DNA of 64,000 nt from Paenochrobactrum glaciei. GTDB lineage: Bacteria; Pseudomonadota; Alphaproteobacteria; Rhizobiales; Rhizobiaceae. Made by a program: the position numbers and the translations under genes. The stretch covers positions 1-64,000 of the forward strand of contig NZ_BAAADE010000009.1 in NCBI RefSeq assembly GCF_039522165.1, given 5' to 3'. Numbering within the stretch: position 1 is the stretch's first letter; each line of letters starts with the position of its first letter. Shown here one piece after another: positions 1-7,923 of the stretch. Under the pieces are notes generated by a model. The model worked only from the letters and a program-made list of their open reading frames with translations, did not search any database and was not told the DNA's origin.

Positions 1-1
1 T

Positions 2-67
2 TCACTCGGCAATGTCACACCGAATGAGTTCGCCATAAAAATGGCTCTAGAAAAACAGGCCGCTTAA
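2..67 (+). pseudogene. C-terminal end of an IS3-family (IS407-type) transposase OrfB
   Basis: The first 67 bases read in one frame as the tail of an IS3-family integrase: SLGNVTPNEFAIKMALEKQA and then a final alanine and stop. The 'SLG.xTPxEF' ending is typical of OrfB of this family, just after the DDE integrase core. The rest of the element lies outside the window to the left, so it cannot be said whether that copy is intact. An IS end (91-126) follows at the expected distance. Confidence 0.8.
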
Positions 68-90
68 GGCCAATAGTATAACCCAAGACT

Positions 91-126
91 CTCCTGAAAA
101 ATGGAGGAGTGTTGGGGCTCAGGTCA
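91..126 (+). repeat. Right terminal inverted repeat of the IS407-type element
   Basis: Positions 93-116 are repeated in inverted orientation at 314-337 with 23 of 24 matches (only 1 difference). The outer end reads AGGTCA at 121-126, so the reverse complement starts with TGACCT, the usual tip of IS407-type elements. It lies just downstream of the transposase tail, as a right end should. Confidence 0.75.
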
Positions 127-304
127 AATTCAGCGGTACATTAACAAATAATTCCAACCCCTTTTATTGTTTTCATACATAAACAAAAAATAAATGGAGG
201 GTATCATTAAACTAAGAGAATAATCGCTTCAACGCACGCAAAGGCGCAGTCAATCTCCACAAAGAAGAGGCATATATTTCGTATATCTCCCTGCTCTTAC
301 GCTC

Positions 305-343
305 TGACGTAAACCCAATACTCCTCCATTTTTCAGGGGAAAC
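305..343 (+). repeat. Left terminal inverted repeat of a second IS407-type copy
   Basis: Begins TGACGT and continues with a block (314-337) that is the inverted match of 93-116. It lies about 90 bases before the start of the decayed transposase gene at 435, so it is best read as the left end of that second copy. The 178 bases between the two ends (127-304) show no gene. Confidence 0.7.
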
Positions 344-434
344 TTAGCTTTTCATAACATGCTCGCTTAAAACCGGACCATTTTCAGCTGGGATGTTCCA
401 TTTATAACACCCTTCACGGAAGAAGGAGAATTTC

Positions 435-1305
435 ATGAAAGCGGATAAATTTTCAGATGCACAAATTGCCTTCATTTTGAAGCAGACTGAAGATGCACGC
501 CAATTGAGGAAGTTTGCCGCAGACAGGTATTGTTGAATCGACCTTTTACGGCTGGCGTAAACGCTTTACCGGACTGATGCCCTCAGAGGTAAAACGGCTT
601 CGTCAGCTTGAAGAGGAAATGCCAAACTTAAACGGCTTGTCGCGGATCTCATCCTGGATAAAGCAATATTGCAGGACGTTTTATCAAAAAAGCTCTTAGG
701 CCTGCTCGTCGCCGTGCGCTTATTAATAAAGTGCAGCGTGTTTGAAAGACGTGTTCTACATTACGGATCGAACGCTCTCTATGCACCTAATAAGCACAAA
801 CGTGGCGAGCAAACAGCCTTAAACCTTCGGATTAAGGAGATTTGCAGGGCCCATGTGCGCTATGGCTATCGTCGCGTCCATGTCTTGCTGTGGCGTGAAA
901 GCTGGGAGATAAATATGAAACGAACACGCAGTCTTTACAATGAATTAGGTCTACAATTGCTTAATTACCCCCGTAGCGTCAGATGAAAGCAAAACTCAGG
1001 CAAGATCGACAGGAGATCACGCACAGCAATCAGGTCTGGGCGATAGATTTTGTCCATGACCAACTGGCAACGGATAAGAAACTACGTATTTTGACCATCG
1101 TCGTTACACATCTCTGGTATTCTCCAGCAACGGATCCTCGGTATAATTAGCGTGGTGAGAATGTCGTGCAAACCCTTGAACGGATCTGTCGTCAGATTGG
1201 TTGCCCGAAGACGGCATCCCGGGCGGGACGGTGTTTAGTGCGAATTTACGCTGCTCTAATAATCATACAGTTCAGCTTCGGATCACCTTTCAATCAAGCG
1301 ATAGG
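435..1305 (+). mobile_element. Decayed IS3-family (IS407 group) transposase, OrfA and OrfB remnants
   Basis: OrfA starts at 435 behind an AAGGAG ribosome-binding site and begins MKADKFSDAQIAFILKQTED. It then loses frame near 500 and resumes with STFYGWRKRF and PSEVKRLRQLEEE, typical OrfA text. OrfB pieces follow in shifting frames: RYGYRRVHVLLWRESWEIN, SNQVWAIDFVHDQLATDKK and GENVVQTLERICRQIG, which belong to the DDE integrase fold. There are at least two frameshifts and an in-frame stop near 1147, so no transposase can be made. The similarity fades near 1300, where the neighbouring acyltransferase gene ends on the other strand; no right end is seen. Confidence 0.85.
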
Positions 1306-2369
1306 GTTTTTCGTACCCCATGGAAAGCACTAAAAGGTAACATCAATACCCGTGCTAATGAGAAGCGAAGGAGCATCATTCGCTTCTCGTATAAATGCCA
1401 ACTACAATACCCCATCAGTATGGTAACGAATACGGATGTCACCATAGAAAGATAAAATCCATCGATTGCCAATATCGATATCTGCTGAACAGGGAAGGCA
1501 AATATATAAACTCCGTAGGAGCAGTCCCCCACCTTGGAGAAAAAGGAAAAAGCCTTTAACATTGCGATGTATATTATTAACATGGCTACCGCGATCGAAA
1601 ACAAAACACCCGGCACCATATATATAGTCATAACCAGCCCCAGAGCCGTAACTACTAGATGGTAATCTACACGTTTTCTTTCAAAGAAATATGGCCATAA
1701 TATCGCTATAATAACTCCCGAAAAAAACTGCAAACCTAACTTACCCGTCGCTGCTGTGCTAGGGTGAACATTGAAAAATTGAAACGTCTCATCCCATTTT
1801 CCATTAATCGCCAAATAGCCAAACAAAGCAATCAATGCGATACATAAAACTACACGAAGTATAGGTTTAAAGTAGAACACACCAAAAAGAACTGTATACA
1901 TCCAAAATTCATATGGAAGCGTCCATAAGGAACCATTTACGGATTCGTTTGGCCTACCTTCAAGTACGCCCGGAATTTGATAAACTACACCATTAAAAAA
2001 CATAAAACAGTTTCGTGTTATATAATTTATATACGCACTTATATTTGAAAAATTACCAAACCAAAACAACATAAGTATTGAAGTAAACACCAACGCTACC
2101 AATAGATTAGGCATAAGTCTGAGAATTCGAGCGGAAAAGAAAGGCGCCCAATTTGAGTTCCGTATGAGCGAATTATAAATCAAGAAACCGCTCATAATAA
2201 AAAATATTTCAACGGCAATCCCACCGAGCGTGTCATTAAATATTGGAATTATCGGTTCAGGTTCTCCAGATAAAGGAAAATGATGCGACACGAGGACCGC
2301 TAACGCTGCCATTAGTCTCAAAAAATCAAAGCTATTTTCTCTATTTGATAATTTTTGAATACCGAACAT
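1290..2369 (-). CDS. Acyltransferase family 3 (OafA/YrhL-like) membrane protein
   Basis: A 359-residue polytopic membrane protein of the acyltransferase-3 family, which transfers acetyl or other acyl groups to sugars of surface polysaccharides. It opens with the family signature: NSFDFLRLMAALAVLVSHHF (residues about 12-31, with R and H at the positions conserved in the family), then GGIAVEIFFIMSGFLI and FFSARILRLMPN. About ten hydrophobic segments follow, and the protein ends in a short basic tail. The frame looks intact although it is surrounded by broken genes. Its 3' end touches the decayed transposase, so the last residues may be an artefact of that junction. The target polysaccharide is unknown. 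Confidence 0.8.
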   Translation of the reverse strand: MFGIQKLSNRENSFDFLRLMAALAVLVSHHFPLSGEPEPIIPIFNDTLGGIAVEIFFIMSGFLIYNSLIRNSNWAPFFSARILRLMPNLLVALVFTSILMLFWFGNFSNISAYINYITRNCFMFFNGVVYQIPGVLEGRPNESVNGSLWTLPYEFWMYTVLFGVFYFKPILRVVLCIALIALFGYLAINGKWDETFQFFNVHPSTAATGKLGLQFFSGVIIAILWPYFFERKRVDYHLVVTALGLVMTIYMVPGVLFSIAVAMLIIYIAMLKAFSFFSKVGDCSYGVYIFAFPVQQISILAIDGFYLSMVTSVFVTILMGYCSWHLYEKRMMLLRFSLARVLMLPFSAFHGVRKTLSLD

Positions 2370-2614
2370 GACGACCCATTCTGGAATAAATCACTCAAAA
2401 CAACTGAAAGTCTGCGCATCCATCATTAGTAAAACCGCATAATTCACGAAAAAAATTGAACTAAAGGCTATTCCCTCTGAATACTTTACTAATACCTATT
2501 TGATACAACTATTATAATTAATTAATTTACGTTGTTAATTAGTCATTAATAAAGAAACAATAAAAAGCTACCAGTTCTCCTCTTTACCGCCCGTGAGAGC
2601 AATCAATAATGATA
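2370..2614. other. AT-rich intergenic stretch upstream of the acyltransferase gene
   Basis: No open frame or RNA gene is visible. The stretch is strongly AT-rich, with TTAATTAATTAATTT-like runs around 2515-2530, and presumably carries the acyltransferase promoter. Confidence 0.4.
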
Positions 2615-2768
2615 TGGACATAACCTTAGTGGATCTGTCGCCCAATCTAAAGCACTGCCTTGCGGATCTGCATCAATCAACAACACTCGCACACCATTAG
2701 GGGGCAAGTTTGTGGCAAGATTCATGCTTAACGTTCTTCGAGTTGGCAAAATCGCAGCTTGATTAGGC
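2615..2768 (-). pseudogene. Fragment of a plasmid-type ParA ATPase
   Basis: On the minus strand the bases translate to TLSMNLATNLPPNGVRVLLI followed directly by DADPQGSALDWATDP and a stop soon after. This is the segment of a ParA partition ATPase from just after the Walker A lysine/threonine through the A' motif (DADPQGS). The Walker A itself is destroyed: the expected GGVGKT is replaced by a shifted frame with only RRT left. Nothing of the rest of the roughly 210-residue protein remains. The 'DADPQGSALDW' wording is that of small plasmid ParA proteins and differs from the RepA encoded at 18306-19487, so this is not a copy of that gene. Confidence 0.8.
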
Positions 2769-2975
2769 ACGGGTTTGCCATCAATCTCTATTCAAAAGAC
2801 ACATTACTTTGTGCAAACGGTTGTAATTTATCCGTAGGGCTGTATTTTGGATATATAATAGGCTATTTGTTTTCTTTATTTTTACTGAAGGTCTCTGGGG
2901 ACATTGCTTTTTTGACGGCATTGTAAAATAGAAGGGAAGCGGTAGCGCCTTCTCTTCTTTGGCGTTGATAAGTTG

Positions 2976-3191
2976 CTAACGACGTTCCAGCACGGTTTCA
3001 TAAAGCGCACCGCTAACCGGATCGAGATCCTCAGGCATAGATATAAGCTTGCTAACCAACTCAAAAACGTGATCAACTTGGGCAATAATCTCCATCTGAC
3101 CCATAAGCCTTATGGCTTGGTGCTGCATGGCTGTAACCCCAAAGATAGAGTATGTATCATCACGTTTTTTGTTTCCCCAAAAAATAAACAC
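2976..3191 (-). CDS. Small hypothetical protein of unknown standing
   Basis: A 71-codon frame starting MFIFWGNKKRDDTYSIFGVT. I do not recognise it. The C-terminal half looks like helical, soluble protein, but the gene stands between pseudogene fragments and may itself be part of one. No clear ribosome-binding site. Listed only because the composition looks more protein-like than the surrounding frames. Confidence 0.2.
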   Translation of the reverse strand: MFIFWGNKKRDDTYSIFGVTAMQHQAIRLMGQMEIIAQVDHVFELVSKLISMPEDLDPVSGALYETVLERR

Positions 3192-3511
3192 AAAAAACTA
3201 GATGAAACTCATTCGATTTTTGAATAAATAGCAGGATGCCAATCCTGTTAGTCCCGATCCGAAGATCCGGCCCCGTTCCGTTTTTTTGTGGCCGTAATCA
3301 ACTTCCGTCGAATCTTTAGTGAATTGCGTAAATCATACGCTGATATGACAATCACGACAATGCGCCGTCATTATAATGATATAAGCAGCTAAGTATTTAC
3401 CAACTTCTTGGCATATGACTTTTAAAATCCTAACTGGGGTTTTAAGCCGCCACCTCCCCCAGAAATTTCCACGGAAAGAGTTGGTTGATATGACTATATT
3501 TATGCCCATTA
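3192..3511. other. Non-coding stretch
   Basis: No recognisable gene, RNA or repeat; AT-rich in its middle. It separates the small hypothetical frame from the IS66 fragment. Confidence 0.3.
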
Positions 3512-3580
3512 ACGATTGCTGTAAGCGTGCTGGTTACCCGTTCCATCCCAGTAGATAAGCTTGAGCCGATCCGCAGAATC
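3512..3580 (-). mobile_element. Fragment of IS66-family TnpB (OrfB)
   Basis: The minus strand reads DSADRLKLIYWDGTG, matching the '(R)xDRxKxxxWDGxG' signature near the end of the short TnpB (DUF/IS66 Orf2) protein. After the signature the frame continues as unrelated sequence instead of the usual LCLFxKRLE, and no other TnpB text is seen upstream. It is a short leftover of an IS66-type insertion. A frame upstream (3600-3800, minus) might be the end of the IS66 TnpA, but I could not support that. Confidence 0.55.
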
Positions 3581-3789
3581 TCTCAACGCGAAAAGCTGGT
3601 GGTGCTATCGGTTCAATTGTAGGCTCCGCTACAGTGATTGCCGCAAATTCCATTTCATCTTCGGGCCAGGGCAGAACAAGCTTGCGCTGACGTGCCATCG
3701 TGGGGTCGGGGAGACTTTGCCTTGCAGAACAATTGGACCTCTGGCGAGAGAAAGGGAACACCTTCTTGATTGTAACAGCCGAGAAAATG

Positions 3790-4140
3790 ACAGGCATCGA
3801 AACTTCCGACGAACAACGCGATTTCTATCTCGGACCATCTGCTTCGTCCAGCATTAACTGGAAGCATCAAGGATCGTCGGCATGTTTTCGACACCATACG
3901 TCCGACACGGAATCGAGAAGAATCTCTTTTCTATGCCAAGGGCGCAATTATCAAAATGGAACTGCCATCCACATATCCCAGTTACCTAATAAATTTCGTG
4001 CGACAGCGGCACCTCGACTTAGGATCAGAAAATCAATGTCGTCATGATAACGAAAAACAGAACCGACAAACTGCTCGATCGCGTGAGCACCAGCACCCAC
4101 CAGGCAAAGTAGCTATCGGCGAATAAGAGTGCAACCTCTT
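3790..4140 (-). pseudogene. Decayed AadB-like nucleotidyltransferase
   Basis: From 4103 downward the minus strand reads openly for 50 codons, starting LVGAGAHAIEQFVGSVFRYH and then DDIDFLILS. The DDIDF pair is the metal-binding aspartate motif of nucleotidyltransferases of the aminoglycoside-2''-adenylyltransferase type. After a stop, the same protein family resumes in the next part with VSDVWCRKHADDP, then CFQLMLDEADG, which are the family's middle motifs. Several stops and at least one frameshift are present and the N-terminal start is missing, so it is not functional. The real substrate of the ancestor is unknown; most chromosomal members are not proven resistance genes. Confidence 0.7.
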
Positions 4141-4232
4141 TTATAGAAAGCCAATCCATGGTTTGGAATCTTCTGTCCGAAGCCTTTGTGTGATGTCGCA
4201 GACAGTATTTTCATCACCTGCTATTGCACTCA

Positions 4233-4376
4233 TCAGTTCGCACTGTCGCCACAAGATATACAATTTGCCGCTGCCATTAAAATCAACCACACAGAATACT
4301 CTCCTACCCGTGCCTTTTCAATCAGCGCCCGCAAATGTCCCCCGGGCTGACTCAGCCATTTATCACGGCCGATTTT
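4233..4376 (-). pseudogene. C-terminal remnant of a second repC
   Basis: The minus strand reads SQPGGHLRALIEKARVGEYS and then VWLILMA before the stop at 4233-4235. This matches the last conserved block of RepC replication initiators; the intact RepC of this window (15899-17098) has SAGGYLRTLTNKARAGELSI at the same place. Directly upstream the frame reads KIGRDKW, which is RepB text, so repC's 5' part has been deleted and its end joined to repB. Confidence 0.75.
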
Positions 4377-4790
4377 TTAGCTAGCCCCTAAACAGTCATA
4401 AACTCATTAGGTATAATTTCAGCAACGCTTAACATCTTGGAAAGCATAGCATCGTCAACGCTGATTACTGCTTTAATGACCTCTTTGGTCACCCCCCTAT
4501 CCAGTAAGTTCTTGACGAAATATGCGCGCTCACTAAAAAATAGATTAGAGCGCGATGAATTTTCTGTCCTTGAGCAACCGCCGAAGAAACATCATCAAGC
4601 TGCTTCACAACAGCCTTAACTTTTATGCCGAGTTCACGCGCAACGAGCGTACCGCGATGACCGAACACAACCATGTAACATCCACTGATTGCTAGATGTG
4701 GACGCACTAAAAATGGACTATCTGCCCGTTATCCCTGATCGCAATTTTAAGTTCTTCATACTCCCCAACGCTTTGGACTGGTTAATCTGA
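4377..4790 (-). pseudogene. Remnant of a second repB (ParB-family)
   Basis: On the minus strand, from about 4763 down, the frames read EYEELKIAIRDNGQ, then PFLVRPHLAISGCYMVVFGH, RGTLVARELGIKVKAVVKQL, AQGQ, and after one more shift ENSSRSNLFFSERAYFVKNL, VTKEVIKAVISVDDAMLSKM and SVAEIIPNEF before a stop at 4388-4390. This is the ParB nuclease-like core and helix-turn-helix region of a RepB protein: GxRR box, LGIKxKAxVxxL, QGQENxxR. Two frameshifts and several stops kill it. It is only distantly like the intact RepB at 17302-18309 (which has FQIVYGRRRLAAAKQLGIK), so it derives from another repABC plasmid, not from a duplication of the local locus. Confidence 0.8.
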
Positions 4791-4910
4791 TCTTATATAA
4801 AAAATTTCAGACTTAAGTTAGATAGGCTGCTCGAAAATTAATACTAACGTCATTTTAGTATAATCTAACATTCTGATTATTATGATATAAGGCCATCATA
4901 CGGCTCACGT

Positions 4911-6617
4911 TTATGCTTTCTTTTGCAAAGTCATTACTGCTTCATACTGCCTCAAAAACACGCTGCCTTTAAAGTTTTTCAAAAAATCTGTTCTTTGCAA
5001 ACGATCCATGACTGGGCCTTTGACCTCTGATAAATGCAACTGAATACCTAAATTATTAAGTCGGTGACTGATCATTTCCAAACTCTCCACTGCACTCGCA
5101 TCAATCAGATTTACTGCAGGACACACTAAAACCAGATGTTTTATAGAAGCATTTTTTGCAACTAATTCTTCAATACGGTTTTCTAAAAAACGTCTGTTGG
5201 CAAAATAAAGGCTCTCATCAATCCGCAATGATAAAATGCTATCATCAGTTAGTACGTCGTGACGTTCTATATTACGAAAATGCTCAGTGTCTGGTATTTG
5301 CCCTATGACTGCCATATGCGGCTTACTGGTTCGGTATAGATGCAAGATCAATGATAATAAAACACCTGACACCACGCCAGGCTCAACGCCAAATCCTAAA
5401 GTCACTAAAATAGTTGCTGCCATGGCTGAAAAGTCTGACTTTGAATATTTATAAACACGAGCCACGGATCTGAAATCGACCAGTGACAAAACCGCGACGA
5501 TTATCGTTGCAGACAAAGTGGCTTGCGGTAAATTTGCCAGCAAAGGTGTTAAAAGTAATGTCGCTACAGCAATACCAAGAGCAGTAAATATGCTGGCAGC
5601 AGGCGTCTCAGCACCTGCATCATAGTTAACAACGGAACGTGCAAAACCGCCGGTGACCGGATAACCCGATGATATTGCCGAGGCAATATTAGCGGCACCC
5701 AAGCCGATAAGTTCCTGATCAGGCACAATACGCTGACGGCGCTTCGCAGCTAACGTTTCAGCTACTGAAACAGATTCAACAAACCCGATAAGGCTAATCA
5801 AAAAAGCTGGTGCGATTAAAATCTTAATGAGTTCGAAATCAACCATAGGGAGTTTAGGTGCTGGTAGTCCTTGCGGAATAGCGCCAACCAAAGATACGCC
5901 TTCATTACCTAAATCAAATGCTGTGGTTAGCCAAATGGTTATTGCCACAGTTAAAATTGGTGCGGCGCGCGTAAGTATATCTGCACTGCGTCCATTAACA
6001 CCAATAGCCTGCAGGCATGACTTCAAACGTAACCGTGAAAAATATAAAAAAACAACAGAACCGGCACCAAGAGCCAGAGTAATCCAGTTAACTGCATGGA
6101 TTTGTGACCATAAACCGGACATAATGTCGATCATGGTATCGCCATGGATAGAAACGCCGAAAATATTTTTCAGCTGGCTAGCAGCAATCAATAGGCCTGA
6201 TGCAGTAATGAAACCGGAAATGACAGGCTGACTGAGAAAATTAGCTATAAAGCCAAGCTTCAAGATACCCATCAGCAACAAAATAAACCCGGATAAAAGT
6301 GCAAGTGTGACAGCAGCAGTCAGAGCATCTGTTCCGCCATACTGCGAAATCGCCGAGGCAGTCATCAAAGACACGACCGCAACAGGCCCAACAGCCAAAG
6401 TCCGGCTAGTTCCAAAAATAGCATAAGCAATCAGAGGCAAAATAGACGCATATAAACCAATTTCAGGCGGCAAGCCTGCCAACATTGCATAGGCTAATGA
6501 TTGAGGGATCAACATGATTGTTACAATAACGGCAGCGATTAGATCGCTCGTTAATGTCAAACGGTTATAGCCTTTGCTCCATTCCAGAATAGGCAAATAA
6601 GATGTAATTTTCTTCAT
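4911..6617 (-). CDS. SulP-family anion transporter with STAS domain
   Basis: A 568-residue inner-membrane protein of the SulP (SLC26) family, which moves sulfate, bicarbonate or other anions. The N-terminal 400 residues hold about a dozen membrane segments with family text such as AVIVTIMLIPQSLAYAMLAG (residues about 29-48) and GFARSVVNYDAGAETP; the last 130 residues form a cytoplasmic STAS domain (HLVLVCPAVNLIDASAVESL). It is the last gene of the leftward operon, 24 bases after the LacI-type regulator gene. Next to a UxaA/SuyAB-like lyase and a TRAP importer it could move sulfate or sulfite released from a sulfonate, but that is inference; sulfate uptake is the plain alternative. Confidence 0.88.
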   Translation of the reverse strand: MKKITSYLPILEWSKGYNRLTLTSDLIAAVIVTIMLIPQSLAYAMLAGLPPEIGLYASILPLIAYAIFGTSRTLAVGPVAVVSLMTASAISQYGGTDALTAAVTLALLSGFILLLMGILKLGFIANFLSQPVISGFITASGLLIAASQLKNIFGVSIHGDTMIDIMSGLWSQIHAVNWITLALGAGSVVFLYFSRLRLKSCLQAIGVNGRSADILTRAAPILTVAITIWLTTAFDLGNEGVSLVGAIPQGLPAPKLPMVDFELIKILIAPAFLISLIGFVESVSVAETLAAKRRQRIVPDQELIGLGAANIASAISSGYPVTGGFARSVVNYDAGAETPAASIFTALGIAVATLLLTPLLANLPQATLSATIIVAVLSLVDFRSVARVYKYSKSDFSAMAATILVTLGFGVEPGVVSGVLLSLILHLYRTSKPHMAVIGQIPDTEHFRNIERHDVLTDDSILSLRIDESLYFANRRFLENRIEELVAKNASIKHLVLVCPAVNLIDASAVESLEMISHRLNNLGIQLHLSEVKGPVMDRLQRTDFLKNFKGSVFLRQYEAVMTLQKKA

Positions 6618-6641
6618 AATGAATAGCTTTTCTTTTGCCTA

Positions 6642-7775
6642 TTAACGGCTGCTGTCACGCTCAATCAATCGAAAACCTAGCTCAACTTGACGAATTGCAG
6701 CTGCTGAGCGTTCAGGCCCCGAAAAACGTAAAACATCACCGCTATCAAGTATAACGGCGTTTTGCTGCTCATGAGTTTTTGCACTGGAGATAGACTGTTC
6801 TAATTGCTTTTGGTCAGCTTCAGGTAGTTGGCCAAGACGCTGCAGGATTAAACGTCCAACCCACTCACCCAACCGCTCTCCCTCTATTTGAACCGTTGTG
6901 AGCATTGGCTTCACCAATCTGGAAATTTCCATATTATCGATGCCGACAACCCGCATGTCCTGAGGTATTCTGATATTTAAATGAGACGCCGCCAAAATAG
7001 CACCTGCTGCCAACACATCACTGGCAAAAACACAGCCATCAATGTCCGGTGCATCACTGATGATGTGCTCAAAAATGCGCGCACCTTCGCCGAAGTGTAG
7101 ACCTGATGCCTCATAATAATTTCCGTCTTCAAGCGGAATATTATGATTACGCAAAGCATCACAAAAGCCTTCATAACGATGGGTCATTCGATCGCTACCT
7201 TTCAGGTCAGGAGCGATGAAACAAATTTTCTTACATCCCTTTTCCAACAAATGGTTGGCGATAGCATAACCAGCAGCACGGTTATCAAAACCCACATTTA
7301 GAAATGTACTGTCTTGTGAGATTGACCATGTCTCAACAACAACGACATTGCGAGATTGTAAAAGCTCAATAGCCCGCGGATCGTGCTGGCAACCAAGCAA
7401 AATTACAGCTTCAGCGCGACGTTGAACTAAAGTTTCTATGAGCTGGCTTTCTATTTCAGCAGAAAAATTACTTTCTGACACAAACAAGCTATGCCCTTGA
7501 GCGCGCAAGATTTCTCGTGTGGCGTTAAATGCCTCCGCAAAAACGGGGTTGGAAAGATTAGGAACAATTAAATAAACAGCTTGGCTAGAGGCTCCGGTCA
7601 GCGATCGTGCCGCAAAGTTTGGTATATAATTCAAACTGACAATCGCATCCTCAATACGCTGTCCTGTCGCCGGAGAAACGCTTTGAGGCGCATGCACATA
7701 GCGCGAAACAGACGCCGTTGAGACCCCTGCCCGTTGTGCTACATCCTGAATAGTTGCTGCGCGCTCACGCATCAA
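6642..7775 (-). CDS. LacI-family transcriptional regulator
   Basis: A 377-residue regulator. Residues about 8-30 form the LacI helix-turn-helix (TIQDVAQRAGVSTASVSRYV), followed by the hinge region and a periplasmic-binding-protein-like sensor domain (YLIVPNLSNPVFAEAFNATR and VGIDNMEISRLVKPMLTTVQ). The C-terminus carries about 40 residues beyond the usual end of the family. It sits inside the operon it probably controls: two LacI-type palindromes lie upstream of the first gene of the operon (15541-15575). The inducer is unknown, presumably the TRAP substrate or an intermediate. Confidence 0.88.
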   Translation of the reverse strand: MMRERAATIQDVAQRAGVSTASVSRYVHAPQSVSPATGQRIEDAIVSLNYIPNFAARSLTGASSQAVYLIVPNLSNPVFAEAFNATREILRAQGHSLFVSESNFSAEIESQLIETLVQRRAEAVILLGCQHDPRAIELLQSRNVVVVETWSISQDSTFLNVGFDNRAAGYAIANHLLEKGCKKICFIAPDLKGSDRMTHRYEGFCDALRNHNIPLEDGNYYEASGLHFGEGARIFEHIISDAPDIDGCVFASDVLAAGAILAASHLNIRIPQDMRVVGIDNMEISRLVKPMLTTVQIEGERLGEWVGRLILQRLGQLPEADQKQLEQSISSAKTHEQQNAVILDSGDVLRFSGPERSAAAIRQVELGFRLIERDSSR

Positions 7776-7923
7776 AGCCCCCTGATTTTATGTGTCGTCT
7801 GCTTATAAAGTTAAGATACATGATTGGAGATAATACTTCTGTTACAATCACACTGATCTCAATAAAAACAATATGGTAAAGCCTTTATAAGCAATCTTCT
7901 TTTTTGATTGATGTCAGCAGTTA

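Noticed and set aside
93..337. A 245-base element bounded by inverted repeats (a MITE)
   Set aside because: The left repeat follows a transposase tail and the right one precedes a decayed transposase, so the two are better explained as the facing ends of two IS copies.
1201..1455. An 84-codon rightward frame
   Set aside because: Its first half is a piece of the decayed OrfB and its second half is the shadow of the acyltransferase gene.
3561..4047. Rightward frames of about 100 codons in the pseudogene region
   Set aside because: They are antisense to clear nucleotidyltransferase and IS66 text on the minus strand.
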